From positions 228,501 to 292,500 of the forward strand of contig NZ_CANMBJ010000006.1 of the NCBI RefSeq assembly GCF_947496075.1: a stretch of 64,000 nt of DNA, in the 5' to 3' direction. Of the stretch, positions 42,917 through 50,526 are shown piece by piece (position 1 is the stretch's first letter; the number at the start of each line of letters is the position of its first letter). The notes beneath the pieces are model-generated. The model did no database searches and had not been told where the DNA came from. It saw nothing but the letters and a program-made list of their open reading frames with translations. This stretch comes from an uncultured Tateyamaria sp. GTDB taxonomy: Bacteria; Pseudomonadota; Alphaproteobacteria; Rhodobacterales; Rhodobacteraceae. The position numbers and the translations under genes are program-made.

Positions 42917-44076
42917 GCGGCAACCTCCTTGGTTTTGATCATGCTGGCGGGCAGGGAAGAGGCAATTGCCTCCCTGATGCGTGCTGACAGGGCAAACAGT
43001 GTTTCGCAGTACAGGGATGTGTTGTCGAAACCGGCCCCGTCCCAGCGGTGCGGCAGGTAGCCTCCGTTGCAGGCTGAAAACTCGGGACAAGAGGTGCAAG
43101 TGGCGCAGGGTTTCTGAACCAGATCGACGTCCAGTTTTTCGACATGCTCATCCAGGCCGGTGTCCCAGACATTTATCAGATCGGTGCCGCTGTATCCGCC
43201 GCACACGCTGATAACGTCCGAAATGCCGATGGCACCGTTGGTTTCCACGACGCACAGCGCGCCAAGATCGCCACCAAGGGCATCCAGTTCGGGTTTGTAT
43301 CCCAAATGCGCGCGGATCATCATTTCGAAGAAACGGATATGCGGTGCATCGCCGTCCAGCGCCCACCAGCGTTCGAACGCGTCGAGCATGTACCTCGTAT
43401 AGGGCTCGGGGCCAGTCCATCCTTCCGGTGGGTTGGCCCGGTTGCCAAGCGGCAGCAAAAGGTCCGCATACATGATGTCGTTGTCCACAAACCAATCTAT
43501 CATGTCCGCGCCGGGGATAGATGGGTCGATGACGGCAAGGCAGCCGTGCGTAAATGGCCTGTCGGGATGAGATTTTACCGAAGACAGGCGTCGCAGCACA
43601 TCGTTGGTCGAACCTTTGCCGTTGTGATAAAACCGTTTCTGATCCGCGAATTCGGCAGGGCCATCAACGCTGATGCCTACGGCAACCGCGTGTTCTGCCA
43701 AGATGTCGCTCCACTCCTGATCCAGCAGCGTGCCATTGGTCTGCATCAAGAACTTGATGAGCAAGGGCGCGCAGGCGGATCGGATCCGCTCAACAATCTC
43801 AACAAACCGTGCCTTCCCGACGAGCATAGGTTCGCCGCCATGGAGTTCGATGACAAATTCGTCAATGCCGTATTGCGCACAGTGTTCAACAATGAGTTTG
43901 CAAACGCGATCAATGACATCGTTGCCCATTTGTTTGGGTCGCGATTTCCAGCTGTCATCTCCGCGATTGTAAACGTAGCAATAAGAACAATTGAGATTAC
44001 AGCGTTGATGAATCTTTAAAATAATCCAACGCAATGGCGCACGATCAGGCATTGCCCGAAAGGACATGCTATTCAT
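42913..44076 (-). CDS. Radical SAM/SPASM cyclophane-type peptide maturase (FxsB/YhhB-like)
   Basis: 387 residues. The radical SAM cluster motif is C26-x3-C30-x2-C33 (IHQRCNLNCSYCYVYN), SAM-binding GGEP at 80-83, and QTNGTLLD at 112-119. The SPASM region holds Cys275, Cys292, Cys324, Cys327, Cys330, Cys336 and Cys357 with CATCTSCPEFSACNGGYLPH, the GGYLPHR ending typical of FxsB-family maturases. Such enzymes join an aromatic ring carbon to the beta carbon of a residue two positions on, making three-residue cyclophanes. There is no separate RRE protein gene, so leader binding must be built in or direct. Precursor gene lies 65 bp upstream, hydroxylase overlaps downstream. Confidence 0.93.
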   Translation of the reverse strand: MNSMSFRAMPDRAPLRWIILKIHQRCNLNCSYCYVYNRGDDSWKSRPKQMGNDVIDRVCKLIVEHCAQYGIDEFVIELHGGEPMLVGKARFVEIVERIRSACAPLLIKFLMQTNGTLLDQEWSDILAEHAVAVGISVDGPAEFADQKRFYHNGKGSTNDVLRRLSSVKSHPDRPFTHGCLAVIDPSIPGADMIDWFVDNDIMYADLLLPLGNRANPPEGWTGPEPYTRYMLDAFERWWALDGDAPHIRFFEMMIRAHLGYKPELDALGGDLGALCVVETNGAIGISDVISVCGGYSGTDLINVWDTGLDEHVEKLDVDLVQKPCATCTSCPEFSACNGGYLPHRWDGAGFDNTSLYCETLFALSARIREAIASSLPASMIKTKEVAA

Positions 44077-44141
44077 ATCGTTTAACCTTGTAAAAATTTA
44101 TTGGGTCGAACCAAATTGAATATGAGGTTCGACCCACCCGA

Positions 44142-44360
44142 TTAGCGGTTTCCGGGGTTCACTCTTCCTGCGAGGGCCGCGACGGCATCCGAATGATTTG
44201 TGTGATTGGACCCGTGGCTGTCATACATCGCGGTCGGGTCAGCCTTTGCCTGAATGTCCTGGACAATGCGGCCCATAATCATGCTTTGGATTTTCTGCAG
44301 GTCTGCCAAAGAGGCGGTATCAACGTCAAATTTAAGGTTCTTACGATCAAGCTCAGCCAT
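44142..44360 (-). CDS. RiPP precursor peptide, 72 aa, Tyr/His-rich core
   Basis: Start ATG 44360 with AAAGGA nine bases upstream. Residues 1-44 form a charged helical leader (LKFDVDTASLADLQKIQSMI region); residues 45-58 (MYDSHGSNHTNHSD) are the candidate core, followed by AVAALAGRVNPGNR as a follower. The core can be read as triads Y46-D-S48, H49-G-S51, H53-T-N55 and H56-S-D58, each an aromatic residue with Ser/Asn/Asp two positions later, the substrate pattern of cyclophane-forming radical SAM enzymes. It resembles what I remember of YhhA-type precursors. No protease or exporter gene is adjacent. Confidence 0.85.
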   Translation of the reverse strand: MAELDRKNLKFDVDTASLADLQKIQSMIMGRIVQDIQAKADPTAMYDSHGSNHTNHSDAVAALAGRVNPGNR

Positions 44361-44381
44361 GTCATCAGTTCCTTTAAAATA

Positions 44382-44395
44382 GGTATATCAATACC
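44382..44395. promoter_or_regulatory. Inverted repeat GGTAT-N4-ATACC upstream of the precursor gene
   Basis: Perfect dyad GGTATATCAATACC 21 bp before the precursor start, in AT-rich sequence that could hold the promoter. An extra CAGTAT-CC half-like element follows. Candidate operator for the membrane-bound AraC regulator or another factor. Confidence 0.4.
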
Positions 44396-44664
44396 AGTAT
44401 CCTAACACATTTTTGGCCTTTTTTGTAGGGCCGGGGCGTGATGCCGGATTTGTAAAGCAGCCCAACCGCTTGGGGCCTGCCACGCATCTTTATCCGGTAG
44501 TTGTCACACAAAGGCGCTCACCCGACGTTACAAGGGTGATTCTGCGCGCCGATTGCTGCCAGATGCTTCGCTTGAAACGCTGCGTTGCTGAGGGGCGGCC
44601 AACCGCCCATCACCGGCCCACTCTAGCATCATGGACCGGCGCTCAATGGCGATTGCGGGACGCT
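44396..44664. other. Gene-free stretch between precursor and tyrosinase-companion genes
   Basis: With the operator region, 304 bp without a convincing gene. It holds a hairpin GGGCGG-CCAA-CCGCCC at 44593-44608, 57 bp beyond the stop of the minus-strand companion gene, which may end the tyrosinase transcript. If so, the tyrosinase pair and the peptide operon are separate transcription units. Confidence 0.45.
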
Positions 44665-44973
44665 TTACTCGATCTCGAGAACATCAAACTTGAAGGCTCC
44701 GTTTTCATCGCCCTCAAGCCGAATTTCCAACGCGTCACCGACAGATATCAGACCAGCAAGCTCATCCATGTTCAGTCGGAACACCAACATTGTGCGCTCG
44801 CTGGCCGTGGAACCTGATCCACGGCCATAGAGGGTCGCAGACGCCACGGGTGTTGAGATGTTTGGGTTGTTGACCGCATAGGCGTGCACGATCCCGCCTT
44901 CGTCGGGGATCCTGCGGAGCCAAACCCTCAGCACCCCCTCCTTTAACGCGTTTTCTGTCAGTGCAAGTTCCAT
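44665..44973 (-). CDS. 102-residue companion of the tyrosinase (unknown family)
   Basis: Starts 18 bp after the tyrosinase stop, so co-transcribed. Pattern of alternating strands (GVLRVWLRRIPDEGGIVHAY; SERTMLVFRLNMDELAGL; DALEIRLEGDENG) suggests a small beta-sandwich; no signal peptide and only acidic/neutral charge. The ending AFKFDVLEIE recalls the KFDV C-terminal box of plant polyphenol oxidases, which is a shield domain fused to the enzyme; here it may be split off as a separate chain. That similarity is four residues long and only suggestive. It lacks the His-rich features of the Streptomyces MelC1 caddie protein. Confidence 0.65.
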   Translation of the reverse strand: MELALTENALKEGVLRVWLRRIPDEGGIVHAYAVNNPNISTPVASATLYGRGSGSTASERTMLVFRLNMDELAGLISVGDALEIRLEGDENGAFKFDVLEIE

Positions 44974-44991
44974 GATCAGTCCAAACTGAAG

Positions 44992-46410
44992 TCAATCCTT
45001 GGCGAAAGTCCTGAGAGAACACTGATCATAACTGACAGCCTCGGACGAGACGCGTTTGCCAGCATCATCCACAATGACAAGATAGGCTTTCAAGTTCTTC
45101 ACAGACTTCTTCCGACCAATGAAGCGGCGCAATCCGCGGGTTATATCCACACGATAGCGGGTATGTTCATGCCTGAGGGGATGTTTGGCGCGCAAGTCAT
45201 ACTCATCCCGTATCGCAAGGTCCGGATTGCAATGTCCGGGCGCCCCATGACATGGGCCGTGCCCGAAAAAGACGATGCGCCCGCCATATGAATCGTCCTT
45301 GTAGCCGGTCGAGGCGTCGCAAGATGGGTTGTCGATGTAGACCCGAAGCTCGAAGCTGTCGCGTGGTGGGCGGAGTTTGTGGAACTCCATCTCGGCGCGC
45401 ACGAACCCTGCCTCGACCGTGCCAAGTTGAACCTCTTTTACTTGGCTGGCCGCGGCTGACAGTGCGGCGGCCGGTGCTGTGTCGGACGTGCCCAAAGCGC
45501 CGATGGCGGCTTCCACGGAATCCTCGGAGTAGATGTAACGAAGCGAATTTTCGTTATCGATCAGGTCAGCGCCAATCCTGCCGTCGTAGACCACCGTGTC
45601 GAGCACGTGCTGGGGGATGTTGGCGTTGGGCCAGATCTGCTGCCAATCGGCCCAAACCTTGTCACACATGGCGTGGTGAAGCCAAAACACCGGATCATAC
45701 GCAGCAGAGACCGTGCGCCCCATGTCGCGTGCCGGAAAGGGCAGAGGTGACGCCGGATCGCTGCCACCGACCACCACGTGAACATGCCCATGGGCGGCAA
45801 AATTGAAATCGTCCTGAAACGCGCTGAAGCTGGGGTTGGTCAGGTATCGGTCGACCTCATTTTTCAACAAGGGGATGTCGCCCCGCAATCTGGTGGGCAG
45901 ACGACTTGTGTACTGGTCGTCGCCGGTAAGACCCAGACCAACGATGCGGAACAAGCTTTTGGCACGCGCCAATGGGTTGGGAACCTCGTCGCCTTCGGCG
46001 TTCGTATAGCTTTCGTCATCAATAACTTTGGGCAGGCCATTCGGGGCATGGGTCGCCGTCAAAAACTGTGTCCAGTCCCAATACGGCAACGTTAGCTCAA
46101 GCTCGTTGTCCTGCCGTTTCCATTGCAAGGCACTGTTCAGCGCTTTCTCGAATGAATAGACGTAAGATCTGTGCCAAGTGAGAAAGATACGGTTGTCATT
46201 GTGGCATAGGTCGAGATCATACCCATGCCCGCGCGCATATATATAATACCCACGATTATCCCCTTGTGCGATATCGGAAATTTCGTACATCGCCGCATAC
46301 GCATCACGCAAATCTTGAATGTCTTCGTCCCTCAGACGCGTCAGGTCAAACCGTATCAGGGGAAGTCCGGATTGCTTTCTAAGATAATTTAATTTCGCGA
46401 TTGTTGTCAT
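44992..46410 (-). CDS. Tyrosinase/polyphenol oxidase family type-3 copper protein
   Basis: 472 residues from ATG 46410 (GGAG eight bases upstream), no signal peptide. CuA ligands appear as His62, His70 and His80 (GHGYDLDLCH then FLTWHRSYVYSFEKAL); CuB ligands in FAAHGHVHVVVGG and DPVFWLHHAMCDKVW. A Cys sits next to a CuA His, so a thioether bridge is possible. After residue ~290 a C-terminal domain follows (FELRVYIDNPSCDASTGYKD; GRIVFFGHGPCHGAPGHC), like the beta-sandwich that caps the copper site in related enzymes. It should hydroxylate or oxidise phenols, on free substrates or on a peptide Tyr. Lies upstream of the RiPP genes on the same strand. Confidence 0.9.
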   Translation of the reverse strand: MTTIAKLNYLRKQSGLPLIRFDLTRLRDEDIQDLRDAYAAMYEISDIAQGDNRGYYIYARGHGYDLDLCHNDNRIFLTWHRSYVYSFEKALNSALQWKRQDNELELTLPYWDWTQFLTATHAPNGLPKVIDDESYTNAEGDEVPNPLARAKSLFRIVGLGLTGDDQYTSRLPTRLRGDIPLLKNEVDRYLTNPSFSAFQDDFNFAAHGHVHVVVGGSDPASPLPFPARDMGRTVSAAYDPVFWLHHAMCDKVWADWQQIWPNANIPQHVLDTVVYDGRIGADLIDNENSLRYIYSEDSVEAAIGALGTSDTAPAAALSAAASQVKEVQLGTVEAGFVRAEMEFHKLRPPRDSFELRVYIDNPSCDASTGYKDDSYGGRIVFFGHGPCHGAPGHCNPDLAIRDEYDLRAKHPLRHEHTRYRVDITRGLRRFIGRKKSVKNLKAYLVIVDDAGKRVSSEAVSYDQCSLRTFAKD

Positions 46411-46639
46411 AATGAAACTCCAAAGTCTTAAATCAACTATGGAATAGCGTACCATAAAAAGGAGCTTGGGCCAAAAGTGCTATTGATCGAAGCTGTAATT
46501 CACTGTGTTGCGAACGTCCAAGTTTCTCCAATCGACCTTGGTCGCCTCAAATGTATTTTGGCTTTGATCGTCCCGTTCGGGTGATGATGTGTTGGGAATA
46601 TCCGTTGCTCACACCAGAGCGCAAAGATAGCTTTGCCAC

Positions 46640-47134
46640 ATGCACTATACACTCGAGCGACCGACAGAAGGCCATGCAGAGCAGATTTGCGCAGTTTGGG
46701 CGTCTGGTTGGCACGAGGCACATGCTGATATTGTTCCGCGCAGGCTGTGTGAGTTACGCACCGAGGACAGCTTTCGGGAACGTGCTTTGGAAAACCTTGC
46801 CTGCACTCGGATCGCTGTTGATGGTTCGAACTTGCTTGGATTTTGCATGGTCAAGGATGACGAGCTTTATCAGATGTATGTCTCGCAAGTCGCGCGTGGG
46901 TCCGGTGTCGCCCAGGCGCTGATAGGTGACGCGGAGGTCCGCGTAGCGGCGAATGGGCACGACCTGGCATGGCTCGCCTGTGCTGTCGGCAATCATCGGG
47001 CCGGTCGCTTTTACGAGAAATCCGGTTGGATCAACGCGGGTCAGCGGAGGGTCGACCTTGATACATCGGAAGTGGCTTTCCCATTGGATGTGTGGCGATT
47101 TGAGAAGCAGGTTGATGCGGGCGGCGTCAGCTAA
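46640..47134 (+). CDS. GNAT family N-acetyltransferase
   Basis: 164 residues. GNAT fold: N-terminal strand with RPTEGHAEQICAVWASGWHE, LLGFCMVKDDELYQMYVSQV, the acetyl-CoA loop VARGSGVAQALIGDAEVRVA (R-G-x-G/S-x-A) and the late LACAVGNHRAGRFYEKSGW with N-x-x-A-x-x-FYEK-x-GW. Acceptor unknown. Divergent from the tyrosinase gene with a 229-bp AT-rich spacer. Confidence 0.9.
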   Translation: MHYTLERPTEGHAEQICAVWASGWHEAHADIVPRRLCELRTEDSFRERALENLACTRIAVDGSNLLGFCMVKDDELYQMYVSQVARGSGVAQALIGDAEVRVAANGHDLAWLACAVGNHRAGRFYEKSGWINAGQRRVDLDTSEVAFPLDVWRFEKQVDAGGVS

Positions 47135-47184
47135 GGCCGCAAAACCACCGGTCGCCGATAGGGCCCAACGTCACACGTCTTGCC

Positions 47185-47218
47185 AAAGAAAAAGGCCGCT
47201 CCAAAACGGAACGGCCTT
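47185..47218 (-). terminator. Rho-independent terminator of rpmJ
   Basis: On the minus strand AAGGCCGTTCC-GTTTT-GGAGCGGCCTT (11-bp stem with one G-T/C pair difference) followed by TTTCTTT. It lies 22 bp after the rpmJ stop. Confidence 0.85.
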
Positions 47219-47240
47219 CTGACATTCTGTCGCTTGGGTC

Positions 47241-47366
47241 TTAGCCCTGGCGTGCTTTGAACCGGCGCTGCGTCTTGTTGATGACGTATACGCGGCCCTT
47301 GCGACGCACAACGCGGCAATCACGGTGCCGGTTTTTCAGCGAACGGAGCGAGTTGCGAACCTTCAT
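47241..47366 (-). CDS. rpmJ: 50S ribosomal protein L36 (type B, 41 aa)
   Basis: Too short for standard calling: ATG 47366 to stop at 47241. [20 protein letters not shown] then [20 protein letters not shown] and final G. This is the longer 41-residue form of L36 with an [15 protein letters not shown] core; one Cys remains of the zinc set, so it is the zinc-independent (C-minus) type. GAGGAAGAAG upstream. It has its own terminator downstream and a tRNA-Val gene about 110 bp upstream. Confidence 0.95.
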   Translation of the reverse strand: MKVRNSLRSLKNRHRDCRVVRRKGRVYVINKTQRRFKARQG

Positions 47367-47474
47367 GGCGCTTCTTCCTCATGTTTCATGGCGCGAAGCA
47401 GCGCCGGGTTGCGTTCTGGCACATGCGTGCCGGTGTTTTGGTGCCGTGCGGGTTGCCCCGGTTGGCGGAATAGG

Positions 47475-47549
47475 TGGTGGGCGATACAAGGATCGAACTT
47501 GTGACCCCTTCGATGTCAACGAAGTGCTCTACCGCTGAGCTAATCGCCC
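47475..47549 (-). tRNA. tRNA-Val (anticodon GAC)
   Basis: 75 nt including encoded CCA. Acceptor stem GGGCGAT pairs with ATCGCCC, D-arm TAGCTCAGCGGTAGAGCA, anticodon arm CTTCG-TTGACAT-CGAAG with GAC, T-loop GTTCGATCC. Reads codons GTC and GTT. Such genes are common integration sites, but I see no integrase or att repeat here. Confidence 0.96.
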
Positions 47550-47698
47550 ACTGTGACCGTCCCGAATTGCCTGCCCACAAAGAAAGCGGGCGCGGAAATC
47601 CGCGCCGGGTGAGGGGCGTATAAAAGGAGTCGAAGAGAGGATCAAGGGCTTTTGGCTTTCCCAATTCTCAGGCTATGTTGGAAACCAGAGGAGGGTCC

Positions 47699-48559
47699 AT
47701 GCCAAAGGTTGCGTACGAAGTCCTGCACCCGGAGCGCCGCACGTCATGCGCGGTGTTCGCGTCGCCCCATTCCGGGCGCGACTATCCGTGGAGTTTCCTG
47801 CGCAGGACGGTGCTGGACGAACGCATCATACGGTCATCCGAAGATGCCTTTGTAGACAAGCTGTTCGACATGGCGCCGCAGCACGGTGCGCCCTTGCTCA
47901 AGGCAGGTGCGCCGCGTGCCTTTGTGGACCTGAACCGCAGTGCGGATGAATTGGACCCCGCCCTGATCGAAGGGGTGCGCCGCCAGGGGCACAACCCACG
48001 TATCGCCAGCGGTTTGGGTGTTATCCCCCGCGTGGTGGCCAATGGCCGTGTTATCTATCGCGGCAAGTTGCCCATGCGCGAGGCAGAGCGGCGGATTGAT
48101 CTCTATTGGCGCCCCTATCATCAGATGCTTCAAAAGCTGCTGGACAGTGCCCATCAGCATCACGGTTTGGCCGTCTTGATTGATTGCCATTCGATGCCGC
48201 ACGAGGCGATGGACGGCATTGCCCAAGGCGCGCGGAAGCGTCCCGACGTGGTGTTGGGGGATCGTTTTGGCGCAGCGGCTGGTGGCGACATCATGGATGT
48301 TGTCGAAGCGGCCTTTGCCTCTGCCGGGTTTACCGTGGCCCGCAATGCGCCCTTTGCCGGCGCCTATGTGACGCAAGCCTATGGCCGTCCGTCCCGCAAT
48401 CAGCATGCCATTCAGGTCGAGATTGACCGATCCCTCTATATGAACGAGCGTTTGATCGAGCCCAACGCTGATTTTGATACGGTTCGGGACCAGTTGCGTG
48501 CCGTGGTGGCCGAGGTGTCACGGGTCGGCCAAAGCCGTTTGCCGCTCGCCGCGGAATAG
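47699..48559 (+). CDS. N-formylglutamate amidohydrolase
   Basis: 286 residues from ATG 47699 (GAGGAGGG upstream). Zn-dependent hydrolase that releases formate from N-formylglutamate in histidine breakdown, or a related N-acyl amidase. Metal-binding residues in FASPHSGRDYP, FVDLNRSADELDP, VIYRGKLPMREAERRI and LIDCHSMPHEAMD are conserved, as is QVEIDRSLYMNE near the end. No hut genes are adjacent, so the physiological substrate is open. Converges with dinB, three bases apart. Confidence 0.92.
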   Translation: MPKVAYEVLHPERRTSCAVFASPHSGRDYPWSFLRRTVLDERIIRSSEDAFVDKLFDMAPQHGAPLLKAGAPRAFVDLNRSADELDPALIEGVRRQGHNPRIASGLGVIPRVVANGRVIYRGKLPMREAERRIDLYWRPYHQMLQKLLDSAHQHHGLAVLIDCHSMPHEAMDGIAQGARKRPDVVLGDRFGAAAGGDIMDVVEAAFASAGFTVARNAPFAGAYVTQAYGRPSRNQHAIQVEIDRSLYMNERLIEPNADFDTVRDQLRAVVAEVSRVGQSRLPLAAE

Positions 48560-48562
48560 CGG

Positions 48563-49816
48563 TCAGCGCAGGGCGCGCCCTTTGACGATGGCATCAGGTC
48601 CAAAGCGATCCCGAATCGCGTCGGTTGCTCGTTCTGCCTGTCCGCGTTTGCGCGCGTCCGGGTCAAGCAGGTCGCCGGATGCCTGTACGCTGTCTGCATC
48701 CACGAGGTCAGAGATACCGCAGCCAAGGAGCCGGTACGGCCCCTCGTCCCCCACTTGGTCGAATAGCCCGCGCGCTGTGCGGTAGATCGTGTCGGCCAGT
48801 TGCGCCGGGTCGCGCAGGGACACCCGCCGCGTCAGCGATGAATGGTCGTGCCGCTTGAGTTTGAGTGTCACCACCCGGCCTGCAAGCCCGCGTACCTTGG
48901 CCCGGCCCGACACTTTCTCGGCCATGCGCCAAAGGTGCCCATCCAGAATGTCAGGGTTGCTGGTGTCTTCGCCGAAGGTTGTTTCGTTGCTGATGGATTT
49001 CATCGGCGCATTGCGCGTGACCCGGCGTGCGTCTTTCCCCCGGGCGAGGTTCCAGAGACGGTCGCCCATGGATCCGAACCGCGCCACCAGATCTGTCTGT
49101 TCCCAGCGCAGGAGGTCGGCGAACGTACGAATCCCCGCCTTGTCGAGCGATGCTTGTGCTGCCGGACCAATGCCCCAGATCAACCGCACAGGCTTGTCCC
49201 GCAGAAAGTCGGCGGTTTCAGCGGCTCCGATGATCGAGAAACCGTGCGGTTTTTCAAGGTCTGAGGCGACCTTGGCGAGGAACTTGTTGTGGGACAGCCC
49301 GATGGAGCCGGTCAGGCCAAGCTCATCCCGCATACGTTTGATGAGCCGTGCCAGTATCACGGCTGGCGGTGCGCCGTGCAGGCGGGCGGTGCCGGTGAGG
49401 TCGAGGAACGCCTCGTCCAGCGACAGGGGTTCGATGGCCGGTGTCATCTCTTCCATCATGTCGCGGATGGCGCGCGAGGCTTCGGCATAGGCCTCCATCC
49501 GCGGCTTGATCACGATGGCCTCGGGGCACAGCTTGAGTGCCTGGAACATTGGCATGGCGGATCGGACGCCACGAATGCGGGCCACGTAACAGGCGGTCGA
49601 GACAACGCCGCGCCGCCCGCCGCCGATGATCACCGGCTTGCCTTCGAGGCTGGGATCGTCCCGCTTTTCGACCGAGGCGTAGAACGCGTCGCAATCCATA
49701 TGCGCAATGGACAGATCAAAGAGTTCCGGATGGCTGACCACGCGCGGCGCACCACAGGACGGGCAGCGGGAACCCGCTTCAAAGGTCGTCAGGCAATCTC
49801 GGCATAGGCTGGGCAT
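48563..49816 (-). CDS. dinB: DNA polymerase IV with N-terminal zinc ribbon
   Basis: 417 residues. Y-family translesion polymerase: catalytic Asp in AHMDCDAFYASVEKRD, second catalytic pair in EPLSLDEAFLDLTG, thumb HhH region (IWGIGPAAQASLDKAGIRTF), little-finger FGEDTSNPDILDGHLWRM. An extra N-terminal module (residues 1-25: C5-x2-C8 and C18-x2-C21) forms a zinc ribbon absent from E. coli DinB but seen in alphaproteobacterial enzymes. No LexA box found upstream by eye. C-terminus ends IVKGRALR without an evident beta-clamp pentapeptide. Confidence 0.93.
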   Translation of the reverse strand: MPSLCRDCLTTFEAGSRCPSCGAPRVVSHPELFDLSIAHMDCDAFYASVEKRDDPSLEGKPVIIGGGRRGVVSTACYVARIRGVRSAMPMFQALKLCPEAIVIKPRMEAYAEASRAIRDMMEEMTPAIEPLSLDEAFLDLTGTARLHGAPPAVILARLIKRMRDELGLTGSIGLSHNKFLAKVASDLEKPHGFSIIGAAETADFLRDKPVRLIWGIGPAAQASLDKAGIRTFADLLRWEQTDLVARFGSMGDRLWNLARGKDARRVTRNAPMKSISNETTFGEDTSNPDILDGHLWRMAEKVSGRAKVRGLAGRVVTLKLKRHDHSSLTRRVSLRDPAQLADTIYRTARGLFDQVGDEGPYRLLGCGISDLVDADSVQASGDLLDPDARKRGQAERATDAIRDRFGPDAIVKGRALR

Positions 49817-49870
49817 GGGGCGGCTTTGTGGCTAGTCCTTTTCCTGTAGCAAACTGGTGAGGGGTTGAAC

Positions 49871-50305
49871 ATGGCTGGACGGTTGATCGGGGCGAAACTC
49901 GCCCTGTTTGTGGGCGATCGCCTGGCGACACTCTTGCGCGATGACAAGCCCGGACTGCTGTGGCCCAGTCACTGGGATTTGCCGGGCGGTGGCTGGGAAG
50001 CGGGTGAGACACCCTTGCAATGTGCCTTGCGGGAAACCCAGGAGGAGTTGAACCTGAGGATCAATCCTGACCTCGTGCGCTGGGGCCGCGATTATGGGTC
50101 CAGCAGTGGAAAGATTTCATGGTTTTTCGCGGCACACGTGCCTGCGGACATGGCCAGCCAGATCTCTCTTGGGGATGAAGGACAGGCGTGGGATCTGATG
50201 GATGTACAGACGTTCCTGGACCACGAATGGGTCGTGCCACAATTCAAGCCGCGCCTGCGCGACTACTTGGCCGGTGTCATGTCTGCGACGATTGAAAGAC
50301 CCTGA
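49871..50305 (+). CDS. NUDIX hydrolase
   Basis: 144 residues from ATG 49871. The Nudix box is GGGWEAGETPLQCALRETQE followed by EL (G-x5-E-x7-R-E-x-x-E-E), preceded by WPSHWDLPGG. Hydrolyses a nucleoside diphosphate linked compound; substrate unknown. A longer start at TTG 49865 adds only two residues. It is divergent from dinB by 54 bp. Confidence 0.92.
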   Translation: MAGRLIGAKLALFVGDRLATLLRDDKPGLLWPSHWDLPGGGWEAGETPLQCALRETQEELNLRINPDLVRWGRDYGSSSGKISWFFAAHVPADMASQISLGDEGQAWDLMDVQTFLDHEWVVPQFKPRLRDYLAGVMSATIERP

Positions 50306-50312
50306 CATAAAG

Positions 50313-50333
50313 CCCCCCGCGCGGAGCGGGGGG
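50313..50333 (+). terminator. GC hairpin after the NUDIX gene
   Basis: CCCCCCGC-GCGGA-GCGGGGGG, a perfect 8-bp stem seven bases beyond the stop. No T run; termination is plausible. The remaining ~190 bp up to pyrF hold no gene. Confidence 0.5.
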
Positions 50334-50526
50334 AGGTGACGAACCTCAGGAAGAGCCGGTTCGTCGGGGAGTATCACCTAAAGTCAAGTTACCACCTTTA
50401 CGGGAGTTTTCCGAGTCCGGATTTCCTGACCTTTCCAATATCCTGTGGTGCGTTGCTTAAATGGCACAAACTGTTGATGCAGCCACCGCATGGCGACTGC
50501 CAAGGGTTAAGAAAAGCTGCGTGAAC

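Noticed and set aside
47475..47549. tRNA-Val as attachment site of a genomic island carrying the RiPP genes
   Set aside because: No integrase, no direct repeat of the tRNA 3' end found by eye on the far side, and rpmJ with its terminator and a GNAT gene lie between.
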